Below, piece after piece: positions 56,049 through 64,000 of a DNA stretch of 64,000 nucleotides. The translations under genes were made by a program, and so were the position numbers. The DNA is taken from positions 1 through 64,000 of the forward strand of contig JANXOP010000380.1 in assembly GCA_025357755.1 (NCBI GenBank), written 5' to 3'. Source of the stretch: Kofleriaceae bacterium. Lineage in GTDB: Bacteria > Myxococcota_A > Polyangia > Haliangiales > Haliangiaceae. Under the pieces are notes generated by a model. It made no database searches. It saw only the letters and a program-made list of their open reading frames with translations, and was not told the origin of the DNA. Numbering within the stretch: position 1 is the stretch's first letter; each line of letters opens with the position of its first letter.

Positions 56049-58310
56049 TTAGCGAGCGAGCACTGGGTCGACGCCCTTGGTCCCATCGATCTGAGCGCCG
56101 GTGAACTTGGCGGTCGCGAGCATCTCTACATCGGTGAGATCGGCGTTCGACAGCTGGGCCTCACGGAAATCGGCACCACCGACCCGCGCGCGACGGAGAT
56201 CCGCCTGCCGAAGATCGCAACGACCGAGCTCGGCGTCGGTCAAGTCGGCGCCCTGCAGGTCTGCGCCCGATAGATCGGCCTCGTTGAGATCCGCACCGCG
56301 TAGATCAGCGTTCGCGAGCTTCACGCCGCGTAGCCGTGCGCCTCGAAGATCTGCGCGGGCCAGGATGATCCCGGTCAGGTCGCTCGCGGCACGCAAGTTC
56401 TGGGTCCGCGTGATCCGCACCGCGGAGAAGTCCGCACTGACGAGCTTGGCACCGGAGAGCTCGGCCTCGCCGATATTCGTCGCCTCTCGGAAGAGTGCAC
56501 CCGTGAGATTTGCATCGCGAAAGATCGCGCCCGAGAGGTTCGCGCCGAACATGTTCGCGGCATTCATCGTCGCGTTCGTGAAATCGCACTGCTCGAGATT
56601 CGTCCGCGTGAGGATCGTATTCGTCAGGATGCACTTGGCGAACGACGCGGAGCGCAAGTCGGCCCCTGTCATGTCGGCACCGTTCAGATCGGCGCCCTCG
56701 AACTTCGCCTCGCGCAAGTTGAGCACGTGCTTCAGATCGCAGCCGGCCAGCTTCGCGCCACGAAAATCTGCGTTGCGCAGATTGGCTCCGCGTAACTTGG
56801 CATCGGATAGATCGGCATCGCGTAGATCTGCGCCGTCGAGATCCGCATTCTCGAGATTCGCGCTCACGAGCCGCGCGCCACGCAGCTTCACGCCCTTGAG
56901 CTCCATCCCGCTCATCACCGCATCCTCGAGCATCGCGCGTTCGAATACCGCCTCGCGCACGTTGAGCGCTCCGTTGAGGGTGACCGCTCGCAGATCGGCA
57001 GCCGTAAAATCGGTGCCGGCGACGTTGGTCTTCCACAGAGTCGCGCCGACGAGAATGGCTCGACGAAGGTTCGACGTGGCTAGATCTGCGCCTTCGAGAG
57101 TCGCGCCACTCAGATCCGCGCCTTCGAGATCACTTCGCGAGATCCGAGCGTCGCGCGCGAGCGCGCCGACAAACTTCGCATTCTTCGCAACCACACGCGT
57201 GATCGATGCTCGCTCGAGACGAGCATCGCTCATGTCGCAATCGGTGAGCGTGGCGCCGTGAAAGTCGACGTCCGAAAGTGCGGCTCCCGTGAAGCGCGCA
57301 CTCTCGAGGTTGCAGTCCCTGAACTCGGCGTGGTTGAACGTCCCGCGCTCGGCGATCACGCCGATGAAGGTTGATTGGGTGAAATGGGCGCTCGCGGCTT
57401 TGGCACCGGTCAGGTTCGCGCCATCAAACGTGCTGCCACCCAGCGTCGCACTCGCGAGCTTGGCGCCCATCATGTTCGCGTTCGCGAAGCTCGCCTGCTT
57501 GCCGGCTACGCCTTCCAGATCGGCGCCCTCGAGCAGCGCGTCTTGAAGGTTGACCTGGTTCAGGCTCGCCTGGCGCAAGCTCACGAACGCGAGCCGCGCG
57601 CCCGAGAGGTCGACTCCCGAGACATCTGCCCCATCCATCCGAGCCTTGTCCAGGCCGACAGCGTCGCGTAGATCCGTGCCAGCGAGGTTCGCGCGCCACA
57701 GCTCCGCACCCTCGAAGTTCGCGCCGGCGACCTTGGCGTTTTGGAGATCCGTGTAGCGGAGGATGCTCTGCTTGAAGTTGACGCGACGGACGTCAGCGCC
57801 GGAGAGGTCCGCTTGGTGAAGGTTTGCGTCGGACATATCGCTGCCCTCGAGCTTGGCCCCCGTCAGCTTCACGCCTCGGAGTGCCGCGCGACGGAAGTCG
57901 CCATCTCGCATGGTCGCGCCGGACAAATCGGCGCCGCTCAGATTGCAGCCGCCGAGCACGAGCGACTTGAGCGCTTCGTTGGCAGCCTGCTGCGGAATCG
58001 GAGCGGTCGGGGCAGCGACCACTTTGGTAGAGGGTGGTGGCGGCGCTAGCACGGCGTTCTCCTCGTTGACCGTTGGCTTACGCTTCTGCGCGATGACGCC
58101 CGTGGTCCCTGCCTGCATTCCACCCGTCACGGCGGGTACGACCGGCACGACCGGCACGACCGGCACGACCGGCACCGACGTTGAAACCGGCGCCGTCGCT
58201 GGCGCGCCCGGCGCACCCGGCACGCCCGGCACGAGTGGACGTGGGGTCGGGGGAGCCGCGACCGTAGGCGGGACGCCCGGTCGAGAAGGTTCGTTCTTCA
58301 TCTCCCCCAT
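56049..58310 (-). CDS. Large pentapeptide-repeat protein
   Basis: About 753 residues; the ATG at 58310 (MGEMKNEPS) or 58301 is likely, preceded or followed by a GGGGGAG. The first 100 residues are disordered and Pro/Val-rich (PVVPVVPVVPVVP, from a 9-bp DNA repeat). From about residue 115 to the end it is one run of A(D/N)LXX pentapeptides (LSGADLSGATMRDGDFRRAA), predicting a right-handed quadrilateral beta-helix of about 630 residues. Such proteins can mimic DNA or act as scaffolds. No signal peptide or effector domain. Confidence 0.9.
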   Translation of the reverse strand: MGEMKNEPSRPGVPPTVAAPPTPRPLVPGVPGAPGAPATAPVSTSVPVVPVVPVVPVVPAVTGGMQAGTTGVIAQKRKPTVNEENAVLAPPPPSTKVVAAPTAPIPQQAANEALKSLVLGGCNLSGADLSGATMRDGDFRRAALRGVKLTGAKLEGSDMSDANLHQADLSGADVRRVNFKQSILRYTDLQNAKVAGANFEGAELWRANLAGTDLRDAVGLDKARMDGADVSGVDLSGARLAFVSLRQASLNQVNLQDALLEGADLEGVAGKQASFANANMMGAKLASATLGGSTFDGANLTGAKAASAHFTQSTFIGVIAERGTFNHAEFRDCNLESARFTGAALSDVDFHGATLTDCDMSDARLERASITRVVAKNAKFVGALARDARISRSDLEGADLSGATLEGADLATSNLRRAILVGATLWKTNVAGTDFTAADLRAVTLNGALNVREAVFERAMLEDAVMSGMELKGVKLRGARLVSANLENADLDGADLRDADLSDAKLRGANLRNADFRGAKLAGCDLKHVLNLREAKFEGADLNGADMTGADLRSASFAKCILTNTILTRTNLEQCDFTNATMNAANMFGANLSGAIFRDANLTGALFREATNIGEAELSGAKLVSADFSAVRITRTQNLRAASDLTGIILARADLRGARLRGVKLANADLRGADLNEADLSGADLQGADLTDAELGRCDLRQADLRRARVGGADFREAQLSNADLTDVEMLATAKFTGAQIDGTKGVDPVLAR

Positions 58311-58414
58311 GATCCACAAATCGCGGCGCACTGTCAGTTCGGTGACAGTCAGGATCGTCGTCGGAGGGAGTGCGGTGGGGTAACTCCGCAGATGTCAGCT
58401 GGCGAATTCGCGCC

Positions 58415-58849
58415 TTATTGGTTGGCGTGAGCTCGAGCGACCGCACGTAGCAGCACGAAGGCCGTCGAAGCCGAAAGCTCTAGAGGCGTGAAGTTCGCGT
58501 GCTCGCCGAGCTTCGCGAGCAGCGCCTTGGTCTCCGCACCGCACGCTTGGTCGAGCATGGTGAAGCGCATCGCCCAGCGCGAGAACTCGCGCTCTCGAAT
58601 CTCCGCCACGAAGAGAAGCGTGGGATCGACATGACGAGCGTCCTGGCAGATCCGGTGATAGGTGCGGTTCACGTTCGCGCGGTCGCCCTCGAGGACCTGG
58701 AGAAAGCTACCGGCGCCATACAACAGCATCCCGGTGATGCCATTCGCGGTGTTGCGCTCCACCGCGGTCGCATTGATTTGCTGGAGCTCGGATAGCGAGA
58801 CTGCAGACCTCGCCCGGCTCGCGTACACCAGCTGTGTTGTCCCCACCAT
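58415..58849 (-). CDS. BLUF-domain blue-light photoreceptor
   Basis: 144 residues from the ATG at 58849 (MVGTTQLVYASRA). The flavin site is complete: Y9, N36 (NGITGMLL), Q51 (FLQVLEG), and W92/M94 in FSRWAMRF. A short C-terminal helix follows; there is no fused output domain. BLUF proteins bind FAD and change hydrogen bonding in blue light. It is divergent from a GAF histidine kinase with 159 bp between starts. Confidence 0.92.
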   Translation of the reverse strand: MVGTTQLVYASRARSAVSLSELQQINATAVERNTANGITGMLLYGAGSFLQVLEGDRANVNRTYHRICQDARHVDPTLLFVAEIREREFSRWAMRFTMLDQACGAETKALLAKLGEHANFTPLELSASTAFVLLRAVARAHANQ

Positions 58850-59008
58850 CCACCCCTCATCCCGAGCATCGACCGCAACCGCATCACGTCGAGGCCGGGC
58901 TCGATCGGGCAAATGCCCTCACCTGCGATCCGATACATACCTAGCAAAGTGGGCACAGGCCCGACCAAATCTGCGATACGCTGGAAGCCTGACTGGTCGG
59001 AGGGTTGG

Positions 59009-60235
59009 GTGCGAAGGCAAGAACAGACACTCGAGATCAAGCGCTTGGCCGCACTGAGGCGCTACGGCATCCTCGACACGCCAGCCGAGGGCACCTTCGA
59101 CAACATCGTCGAGCTCGCGAGCACGATGTGTTCGGCGCCGATCGCGGTCGTCAGCCTCGTCGACGAGTATCGGCAGTGGTTCAAGGCGCGGGTCGGACTC
59201 GCGCCCAGCGAGACCCCCCGCGAGATCGCGTTCTGCGCGCACGCGATCCAGCAGGACGACATGTTCGTGGTCGACGATGCGACCCGAGATCCACGCTTCA
59301 AAGACAATCCGTTGGTCGTCGGGACGCCAAACGTGCGGTTCTACGCGGGTATGCCACTGCGTACCATCGACGGGTTCAACCTCGGAACGCTGTGCATCAT
59401 CGATTCGAAACTGCACACCTTCGATGACGAGCAGCGGCGCACGCTCGCGTTACTCGCGCAGCAAACCGAAGTGCTGCTGACGCTGCGGCTCGCGCTGCGT
59501 GAAGTCAGTAGATTGGGCACGGAGGTAGCGCGCCAACACGATGCGCTGCTCCTGCTCGAACAAGAACGCCGCGATCTTGCCGTGACCGTCGTGCACGATC
59601 TCAAGAGCCCGCTGATGTGTATCTTGGCCGAAGCGGACTTCATCCAGAGCTCTCCTCTCGATGCCGATAACACCGCGGCGCTGGAGACGATCCGCGAGGC
59701 TGCGACGATCATGCAGCGTCTGACCTTCGATCTGCTCGACGTATCGCGCAGCACGAATGGCAGTCTGATGGTCCGCCAAGAGGACGTCGAGCTGCGGTCG
59801 CTGGTTGCCAATGTTGGTAAGCGCGCGGCACACAGAGTCGAACAGAACGGTATCTTCACCTCGACGACCCAGCGGCCTGTGGTCGCCCGCGTCGACGCGA
59901 ATCTGCTCCGTCGGGTCATCGAGAACCTCGTCGACAAAGCGATCAAGTACGGCGACGATCAGCCGATCACGCTCGAGCTTACCGACACGCAAGATGCATT
60001 CGAAGTGCGCGTCCGCGACCGAGGTCCGGGGATTCCCTTGGCTCAGCGCGAGCAGATCTTCGAGCGGTACGTGCGGCTCGAACCCAGCTCGAACGAACGG
60101 GTGAGCCAAGGCATCGGCCTCGCGTTCTGCCGGCTCGCGGTCGAAGCTCATGGCGGCACGATCTGGATCGAGGACAACCACCCGTGCGGCGTCACGTTCT
60201 GTTTTCGAATCGCGAAGAATCTCGATTTGACGTGA
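59009..60235 (+). CDS. GAF-domain histidine kinase with altered N-box
   Basis: 408 residues from the GTG at 59009, which has GGAGGG 5 nt before it; a longer start at 58913 is possible. GAF domain (TFDNIVELASTMCSAPIAVV..., FYAGMPLRTIDGFNLGTLCI) then HisKA H-box (VVHDLKSPLM) and HATPase (RDRGPGIP, SQGIGLAFCR). The N-box reads ENLVDKAIKYG where the second Asn, the Mg-binding residue, is Lys. This may reduce ATP binding or mark a phosphatase-type or pseudo-kinase. Soluble, no membrane segment. Probable partner of the divergent BLUF protein. Confidence 0.9.
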   Translation: MRRQEQTLEIKRLAALRRYGILDTPAEGTFDNIVELASTMCSAPIAVVSLVDEYRQWFKARVGLAPSETPREIAFCAHAIQQDDMFVVDDATRDPRFKDNPLVVGTPNVRFYAGMPLRTIDGFNLGTLCIIDSKLHTFDDEQRRTLALLAQQTEVLLTLRLALREVSRLGTEVARQHDALLLLEQERRDLAVTVVHDLKSPLMCILAEADFIQSSPLDADNTAALETIREAATIMQRLTFDLLDVSRSTNGSLMVRQEDVELRSLVANVGKRAAHRVEQNGIFTSTTQRPVVARVDANLLRRVIENLVDKAIKYGDDQPITLELTDTQDAFEVRVRDRGPGIPLAQREQIFERYVRLEPSSNERVSQGIGLAFCRLAVEAHGGTIWIEDNHPCGVTFCFRIAKNLDLT

Positions 60236-60308
60236 GCAACGCCTAGCGGCGTCGTGGTCGACGCTTGGTTCGTCGCCGGTCCACCCGCTCGACATAAATG
60301 ATCGGGCC

Positions 60309-60620
60309 ATGCGCGATCCTGCGTGGCTTCCGGAGCTCCGAGCTAACTCGGCCCTTACCACGGACCTCGAGCTGACCTGGCTCGATCCAGATGCGCGCGA
60401 CGCGATTCACGCGGGCGCGCGCGATGAGATTTCCAGCGACGTGCCGAACTTCGGTGCCCGCGGCCTCGAGGGTCTAGAGCGATCCATCGTGCTCGCACTC
60501 GGACCCGAGCGGGCGACGACGATCAGCGGCATCCGGTCGGCGGCCGCACTGTTCTTCGATCCCGCGACGCCTGATCGAGTGTGGCTGTCGTTCGCGCCGT
60601 CGATGAATCCGTTGACGTGA
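60309..60620 (+). CDS. Small hypothetical protein, 103 residues
   Basis: ATG start, no signal peptide. A mixed alpha/beta sequence (WLPELRANSALTTDLELTWL..., FGARGLEGLERSIVLALGPE). No family recognised. It lies 73 bp after the histidine kinase and 65 bp before the next gene, on the same strand. Confidence 0.55.
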   Translation: MRDPAWLPELRANSALTTDLELTWLDPDARDAIHAGARDEISSDVPNFGARGLEGLERSIVLALGPERATTISGIRSAAALFFDPATPDRVWLSFAPSMNPLT

Positions 60621-60685
60621 GATCGCAGACAACTCGTGACCGTGGCCCGGCGTCGGCATTGCGCTCGGGTTAGGGTAAGCGCGCG

Positions 60686-61546
60686 ATGCCACCCTTTCCC
60701 GCGGCGCCGGCTCCAAAGCCAGACGAGCGTCAGCCCGACCAGATGCCGGTGCGAGGCAACGTCGAATGGTTCGATCGGTCGCGCGGCTTTGGCGTATTGA
60801 TCACCACGACGAACGAACGCGTGGCCTTCAACGGCGAGGTGTATACACGCGCGGCGCAAGGTGCGGACGCAGGTGCGCCGGTCGATCTCGTCTGGAAGCG
60901 AGCCAGAGCGGGAGCCTGGAATGTCCCCGCAGCCGTGACGCAAGTCGGGTACAAGCCAGCCGCTCCACCGCCGAGCTTCTCGCTCGCTGCATGGCTCGCG
61001 GGCTTTCAAGAGCGGTCCACCAAGCTGAAGGGGATGACGAGGGCGCGCCTCGTCGCAGCCTCCGACTCGGATCTCGAACCGTGGGTGGTGAGCGATGGAG
61101 CAACCCACCGGTTCGGGTCCGGAACCCGTGACGATGCCTGGCTCATCTTCGACGTCCTCGGAGAACTGCCACCGCACGAGCGCTGGATCCGATCGTTCGA
61201 CTACAAGGACTTCGATGGCGGATTCGCGTTGCTGCCTGCCATGGTCGGACTCACGCTCGATGACCTGCTCGCCACAGGCGCCGCACTAGACGACTTCATT
61301 CCGGCGTGCAATCGGCTCGCGCGTACAGACGAACGGCTGTTCTCGCTCCACACCGGCGGCGACAACTACATGGTCATCGCGATGCCATCCGACGAATGCG
61401 CGCGGCTCGTCGACGATGGTTACCTACGTCTTGATACGGGCGTCGCTCCTGCGGCGCCACCACCGTCGCTTGCCAAGCGGTTCGTCGGCTGGCTAGCGGC
61501 TACGGTGCGCCGGGAACCCAGACCGCCGCGCCGTCTACGACCTTGA
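60686..61546 (+). CDS. Cold-shock-like domain fused to a C-terminal unknown domain
   Basis: 286 residues. Residues about 22-85 (GNVEWFDRSRGFGVLITTTN ...) match the CSD beta-barrel, with the RNP-like GFG. A Pro-rich linker is followed by an unassigned 150-residue domain (WVVSDGATHRFGSGTRDDAW...) that ends in a basic tail. May bind nucleic acid. It overlaps the convergent propeller gene by 47 bp. Confidence 0.65.
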   Translation: MPPFPAAPAPKPDERQPDQMPVRGNVEWFDRSRGFGVLITTTNERVAFNGEVYTRAAQGADAGAPVDLVWKRARAGAWNVPAAVTQVGYKPAAPPPSFSLAAWLAGFQERSTKLKGMTRARLVAASDSDLEPWVVSDGATHRFGSGTRDDAWLIFDVLGELPPHERWIRSFDYKDFDGGFALLPAMVGLTLDDLLATGAALDDFIPACNRLARTDERLFSLHTGGDNYMVIAMPSDECARLVDDGYLRLDTGVAPAAPPPSLAKRFVGWLAATVRREPRPPRRLRP

Positions 61547-62648
61547 CGATCATCGGCGGGTTCTCGGTGAACGCCGAGCCCTCGAGCTTCGCGCGGAAGA
61601 TGCTGAGCGGACCGGAAGGTGGCGGGACCGCGACGTCGTCGTCATCGGTGTCGCCACCATCGAGGTCAGGCTCGTCGGCCGGATCGACCTTCTTCTCGGG
61701 CGGCTTCGGCTTCTCGGCCTTGCTGCCCTTCTTGGGTTTTTTCTTCAGGTCGGCCTTGGTCGGCGCTGGCGCCTGACGATGCGAGCCATCGCGGTTGCCG
61801 AGGAACACGCCGTACTTGCCATCGCTCGAGATCGAAGCAGCGGTGAAGCCACGCCAGCATTTGTATTCGCCGCCCGTCGCGTGCATCAGGCACGCCTCGC
61901 CACCGTTCTGGACGAGCACCCACTCGCTATCGCGCGACCACTCGAGCGGCACGCCGGCCTTGATCGCTTTGCGACGCGCGCCTTCGCCATCGAGTTGGAA
62001 GCCCATCAAGATCTCGGCGGGCTTCTTGTGATGCGCGTCGACGTAGATCTCGTCGCTGTAGACGCCGACGGCGCGCGCGCCATCGGGGCTCGGCAGGAAG
62101 CTGCGCAGCGGCGCTTGTGGAGCAACCTTCTTCGCCTTCTTGCGATCGCCCGGCGGAGCCGACCAGATGCCGTCCTTGTCGGTCCAGACGAGCTTGCGAT
62201 CGGTGCCCTTGCCGGTGATCCGCGCCCCGATGGGATCGACGGCGAGCGTCTTGCCGGTCGCGAGGTTCAGGATCTGCGAGCCGCCTGCTTTCGCGCGACA
62301 CACGACGCAGGTGCCATCCTCGGCGAGCTGCGCGGGCCCGTCCCCACATGCGAGTGGCGTGAGTGACTTCGCGGAGCCATCGAGCGGCATGTACTGCCAG
62401 GTGCCATCGAGATCCGCGAGCAACACCTTGCCGGCCGCATCGGTCTTGAGCGAGCGCACGACCGGAGCCTTGGCTTTCTTGTCGGTCGGATCGCCGAACG
62501 TCGCGATCTCGACCTCGGTCTTGCCCTTCGGATCGACGCGGAGCAACGAGTGATCGCGCGCGAAGATGATGGAGGCGCCGCCGAAGTCGTCGTCGGCACT
62601 GGCACTACTGGCGATCGCGAGGCAAGCCGCGACGGTCGCCAACCGCAC
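61500..62648 (-). CDS. Periplasmic propeller-like protein, 382 residues
   Basis: GTG start overlapping the previous stop by one base (TAGTG). Signal peptide ends SASA-DD. A beta-propeller-like series of units (FARDHSLLRVDPKG, ATFGDPTDKKAK, TYNLATGK-like) with a Lys/Pro/Asp-rich insert at about 300-345. Operon with the next two genes. Function unknown. Confidence 0.7.
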   Translation of the reverse strand: MRLATVAACLAIASSASADDDFGGASIIFARDHSLLRVDPKGKTEVEIATFGDPTDKKAKAPVVRSLKTDAAGKVLLADLDGTWQYMPLDGSAKSLTPLACGDGPAQLAEDGTCVVCRAKAGGSQILNLATGKTLAVDPIGARITGKGTDRKLVWTDKDGIWSAPPGDRKKAKKVAPQAPLRSFLPSPDGARAVGVYSDEIYVDAHHKKPAEILMGFQLDGEGARRKAIKAGVPLEWSRDSEWVLVQNGGEACLMHATGGEYKCWRGFTAASISSDGKYGVFLGNRDGSHRQAPAPTKADLKKKPKKGSKAEKPKPPEKKVDPADEPDLDGGDTDDDDVAVPPPSGPLSIFRAKLEGSAFTENPPMIVKVVDGAAVWVPGAP

Positions 62649-63868
62649 TATTTCACCACCGCCACGGCACGCTCCGGACCACTCGTGAGCGACGTGACGA
62701 AGCGACCCTTGCCGGGCACCTCGAACAGCACGACTTCACCGAACCGCGGGAAGTGGACGGTCAGCGACTTGAGCCCCTCGAGCGGCTGCGAGTCCTTCTC
62801 GAACTGCTGCTTGGTCAGCGGCTTGCCGTCGATGAAGACCTCGGAGAGGAACTCGAGCGGCGCGACCCAGTTCGCGCCATCGCGCTGCATCTTGTCGCGC
62901 ACCGAGCCCGAGACATTGTCCGAGCGCCGCACCACGTTGTCCCAATCGCTCTTGCCGAGCGCGGAGGCGACATCGAGGTTGAAGCGCTCCGCGGGGAACA
63001 CGAGGAGCACGGTGTTCTCGAGCTCTTTGATCGTGAGCGGCGGACCGACCGGCTCCGGCTTCGGTGCGGGCGGGGCTGGCTTCGGCGCAGGCGCGGCCGC
63101 GGCCTTCGCGGGCGCGCCGTTCGCAGGTGCAGCGACCGCCCCTGGCTTCGGCGGCACCTTCGAGGTCGAAGGCGCGCCGGCGATCATCGAGAAGCTCTCC
63201 CACGCGCCGAGCTGCATCTCCATCTGCATCGACTTGCGCTGATCCCACGTGCCGTCTTCTTCGAGCACGTCGACGATCACGAGGTCACCGCGGCGTTCGA
63301 AGTTGAGGCCATCGAGGCGCGCGAGGATCTGCGCTTCGTCGAGCTCCTCGAGGCGCTTCTCGTAGGTCATCAGCTTCGACTCGAACTCTTTTTGCGTCAG
63401 CGGGGTCTGGCGGCGCTTGCCCGTCTCGTCGACCTGCGGATCGAGCGCCCACGGGAGCAAGCAGATCGCGCGAAGGTCCTTGATGTTCCGCGCGACGAGC
63501 ACGGCATCGCCCCAGGTCCCGAGCACGAACAAGCGCCCGAGCCGGATCGGCAGCTTCGCGCAGATATCGATCAGCAGCTCCTTCGCGGCGCGCAGGTCAT
63601 CTTTGATGATCGGCTCCGCATTCGGATCCGGACGCGGCGTGACGATCGTGTCGTCGATGATCATCAACCGCCGCTCGGTCCGGCGGCGGAATGGCATCGA
63701 TGGCGACAGCTCCATCTCCGCGCGCGGGTCGAGCCGATCGACATCGAGCAGCTGCTTGGTCTCGAGGGCGGTTTCCCCTCCGAGGCCTTCGATCAACGTC
63801 TTTTGATCGATGGCCGCGTTGGCCTGGAACATGAGGTCGGTGACGAGGCTATCGAGCTGCAGCGCCAT
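62648..63868 (-). CDS. Hypothetical protein, 406 residues
   Basis: ATG at 63868, AGGGG about 9 nt upstream. No signal or membrane segment. An alpha/beta N-terminal half (ERRLMIIDDTIVTPRPDPNA, LGTWGDAVLVARN), an Ala/Pro/Lys linker (about 236-275) and a C-terminal domain (LTIKELENTVLLVFPAERFN). Family not recognised. In an operon with a membrane-anchored upstream gene. Confidence 0.65.
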   Translation of the reverse strand: MALQLDSLVTDLMFQANAAIDQKTLIEGLGGETALETKQLLDVDRLDPRAEMELSPSMPFRRRTERRLMIIDDTIVTPRPDPNAEPIIKDDLRAAKELLIDICAKLPIRLGRLFVLGTWGDAVLVARNIKDLRAICLLPWALDPQVDETGKRRQTPLTQKEFESKLMTYEKRLEELDEAQILARLDGLNFERRGDLVIVDVLEEDGTWDQRKSMQMEMQLGAWESFSMIAGAPSTSKVPPKPGAVAAPANGAPAKAAAAPAPKPAPPAPKPEPVGPPLTIKELENTVLLVFPAERFNLDVASALGKSDWDNVVRRSDNVSGSVRDKMQRDGANWVAPLEFLSEVFIDGKPLTKQQFEKDSQPLEGLKSLTVHFPRFGEVVLFEVPGKGRFVTSLTSGPERAVAVVK

Positions 63869-63881
63869 TTGCTGCCCCTAT

Positions 63882-64000
63882 CTATAGATACCCGCTGCGC
63901 TGGCGCAAGAGCCACTCGAGCCCGAGGAGACCCACGACGAGGATCAGGAGGCCTGGACGGCTCCACAGCTCGACATCGGTGCGGCGATCGACCCGAATAA
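63882..64000 (-). CDS. 3' end of a membrane protein (5' end outside window)
   Basis: Partial frame ending RVDRRTDVELWSRPGLLILV, VGLLGLEWLLRQRSGYL*. A single C-terminal transmembrane helix followed by a basic tail, as in BatA/VWA- or glutamine-amidotransferase-like membrane proteins of this phylum. 13 bp upstream of the next gene. Confidence 0.6.
   Translation of the reverse strand, partial: IRVDRRTDVELWSRPGLLILVVGLLGLEWLLRQRSGYL

Noticed and set aside
58135-58175. 9-bp repeat GGCACGACC as a CRISPR-like array
   Set aside because: Units are contiguous, without spacers, and encode the Pro/Val run of the pentapeptide protein.

Overview
The window is GC-rich and almost fully coding. Gene starts are often GTG, and 4-base ATGA/GTGA overlaps are frequent. 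The content points to a myxobacterium-like member of the Myxococcota: many lipoproteins with LxxC boxes, eukaryote-like Ser/Thr kinases, an FHA-sigma54 activator, a MopE-type lipoprotein, a MYXO-CTERM-like sorting motif, TIGR02996-type proteins, and a minor pilin/PilY1 cluster. The exact lineage is inferred from gene content, not from a marker gene. No tRNA, rRNA, CRISPR array or intact mobile element was recognised.

Layout. 0-1.4 kb: the 3' end of an HNH endonuclease gene with a 25-serine tract, then a decayed stretch with two 57-bp tandem repeats, a broken spermidine-synthase fragment and a frameshifted IS3-family transposase fragment. 1.4-2.7 kb: a thiol-redox locus, with an ArsC/Spx-like gene divergent from a small gene and an AhpD-like gene. 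The AhpD-like gene reads through an in-frame TGA at the second cysteine of its CxxC motif, and a SECIS-like hairpin follows; this is a probable selenoprotein and the best find here. 2.7-11.2 kb: a beta-barrel-like lipoprotein, FHA-sigma54 activator, M50 protease, Gly-rich lipoprotein, EttA and a small envelope pair. 11.2-17.2 kb: an EEP-family hydrolase translationally coupled to a membrane SpoIIE phosphatase, a divergent PAS-containing Ser/Thr kinase, a MopE-like lipoprotein and an AbiEii-like nucleotidyltransferase pair. 17.2-27.7 kb: an M16 protease pair, a type IV pilin/minor pilin/PilY1 operon and a Wza-like lipoprotein.

27.7-37.2 kb is accessory: a TIGR02996 protein with decayed relatives, an Hsp70-like ATPase, a PIG-L-type lipoprotein and YwqK/MORN-like repeat proteins. 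37.2-42.9 kb: an ECF sigma factor divergent from a TPR Ser/Thr kinase, a repeat-built periplasmic protein and small envelope genes. 42.9-46.7 kb: a BlaI-BlaR1-like pair in which the M56 sensor is fused to a penicillin-binding transpeptidase domain, preceded by two near-identical palindromes (likely BlaI operators); then a LysR regulator divergent from an NTF2-like lipoprotein. 47-53.6 kb: a C-type-lectin lipoprotein and a 1866-residue DUF11 adhesin-sorting signal-OmpA fusion. 53.6-54.8 kb is a graveyard holding parts of an ECF sigma factor, an RND pump and a TetR regulator. 54.8-64 kb: two envelope proteins, a 750-residue pentapeptide-repeat protein, a BLUF photoreceptor divergent from a GAF histidine kinase with an altered N-box, a cold-shock-like fusion, and a leftward three-gene operon of unknown role that runs off the window.

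Common themes are cell-surface architecture (pili, adhesin, OmpA, lipoproteins) and environmental sensing (kinases, BLUF, BlaR-like), with four patches of gene decay between intact operons. Functions are assigned from motifs read by eye; no database search was run.
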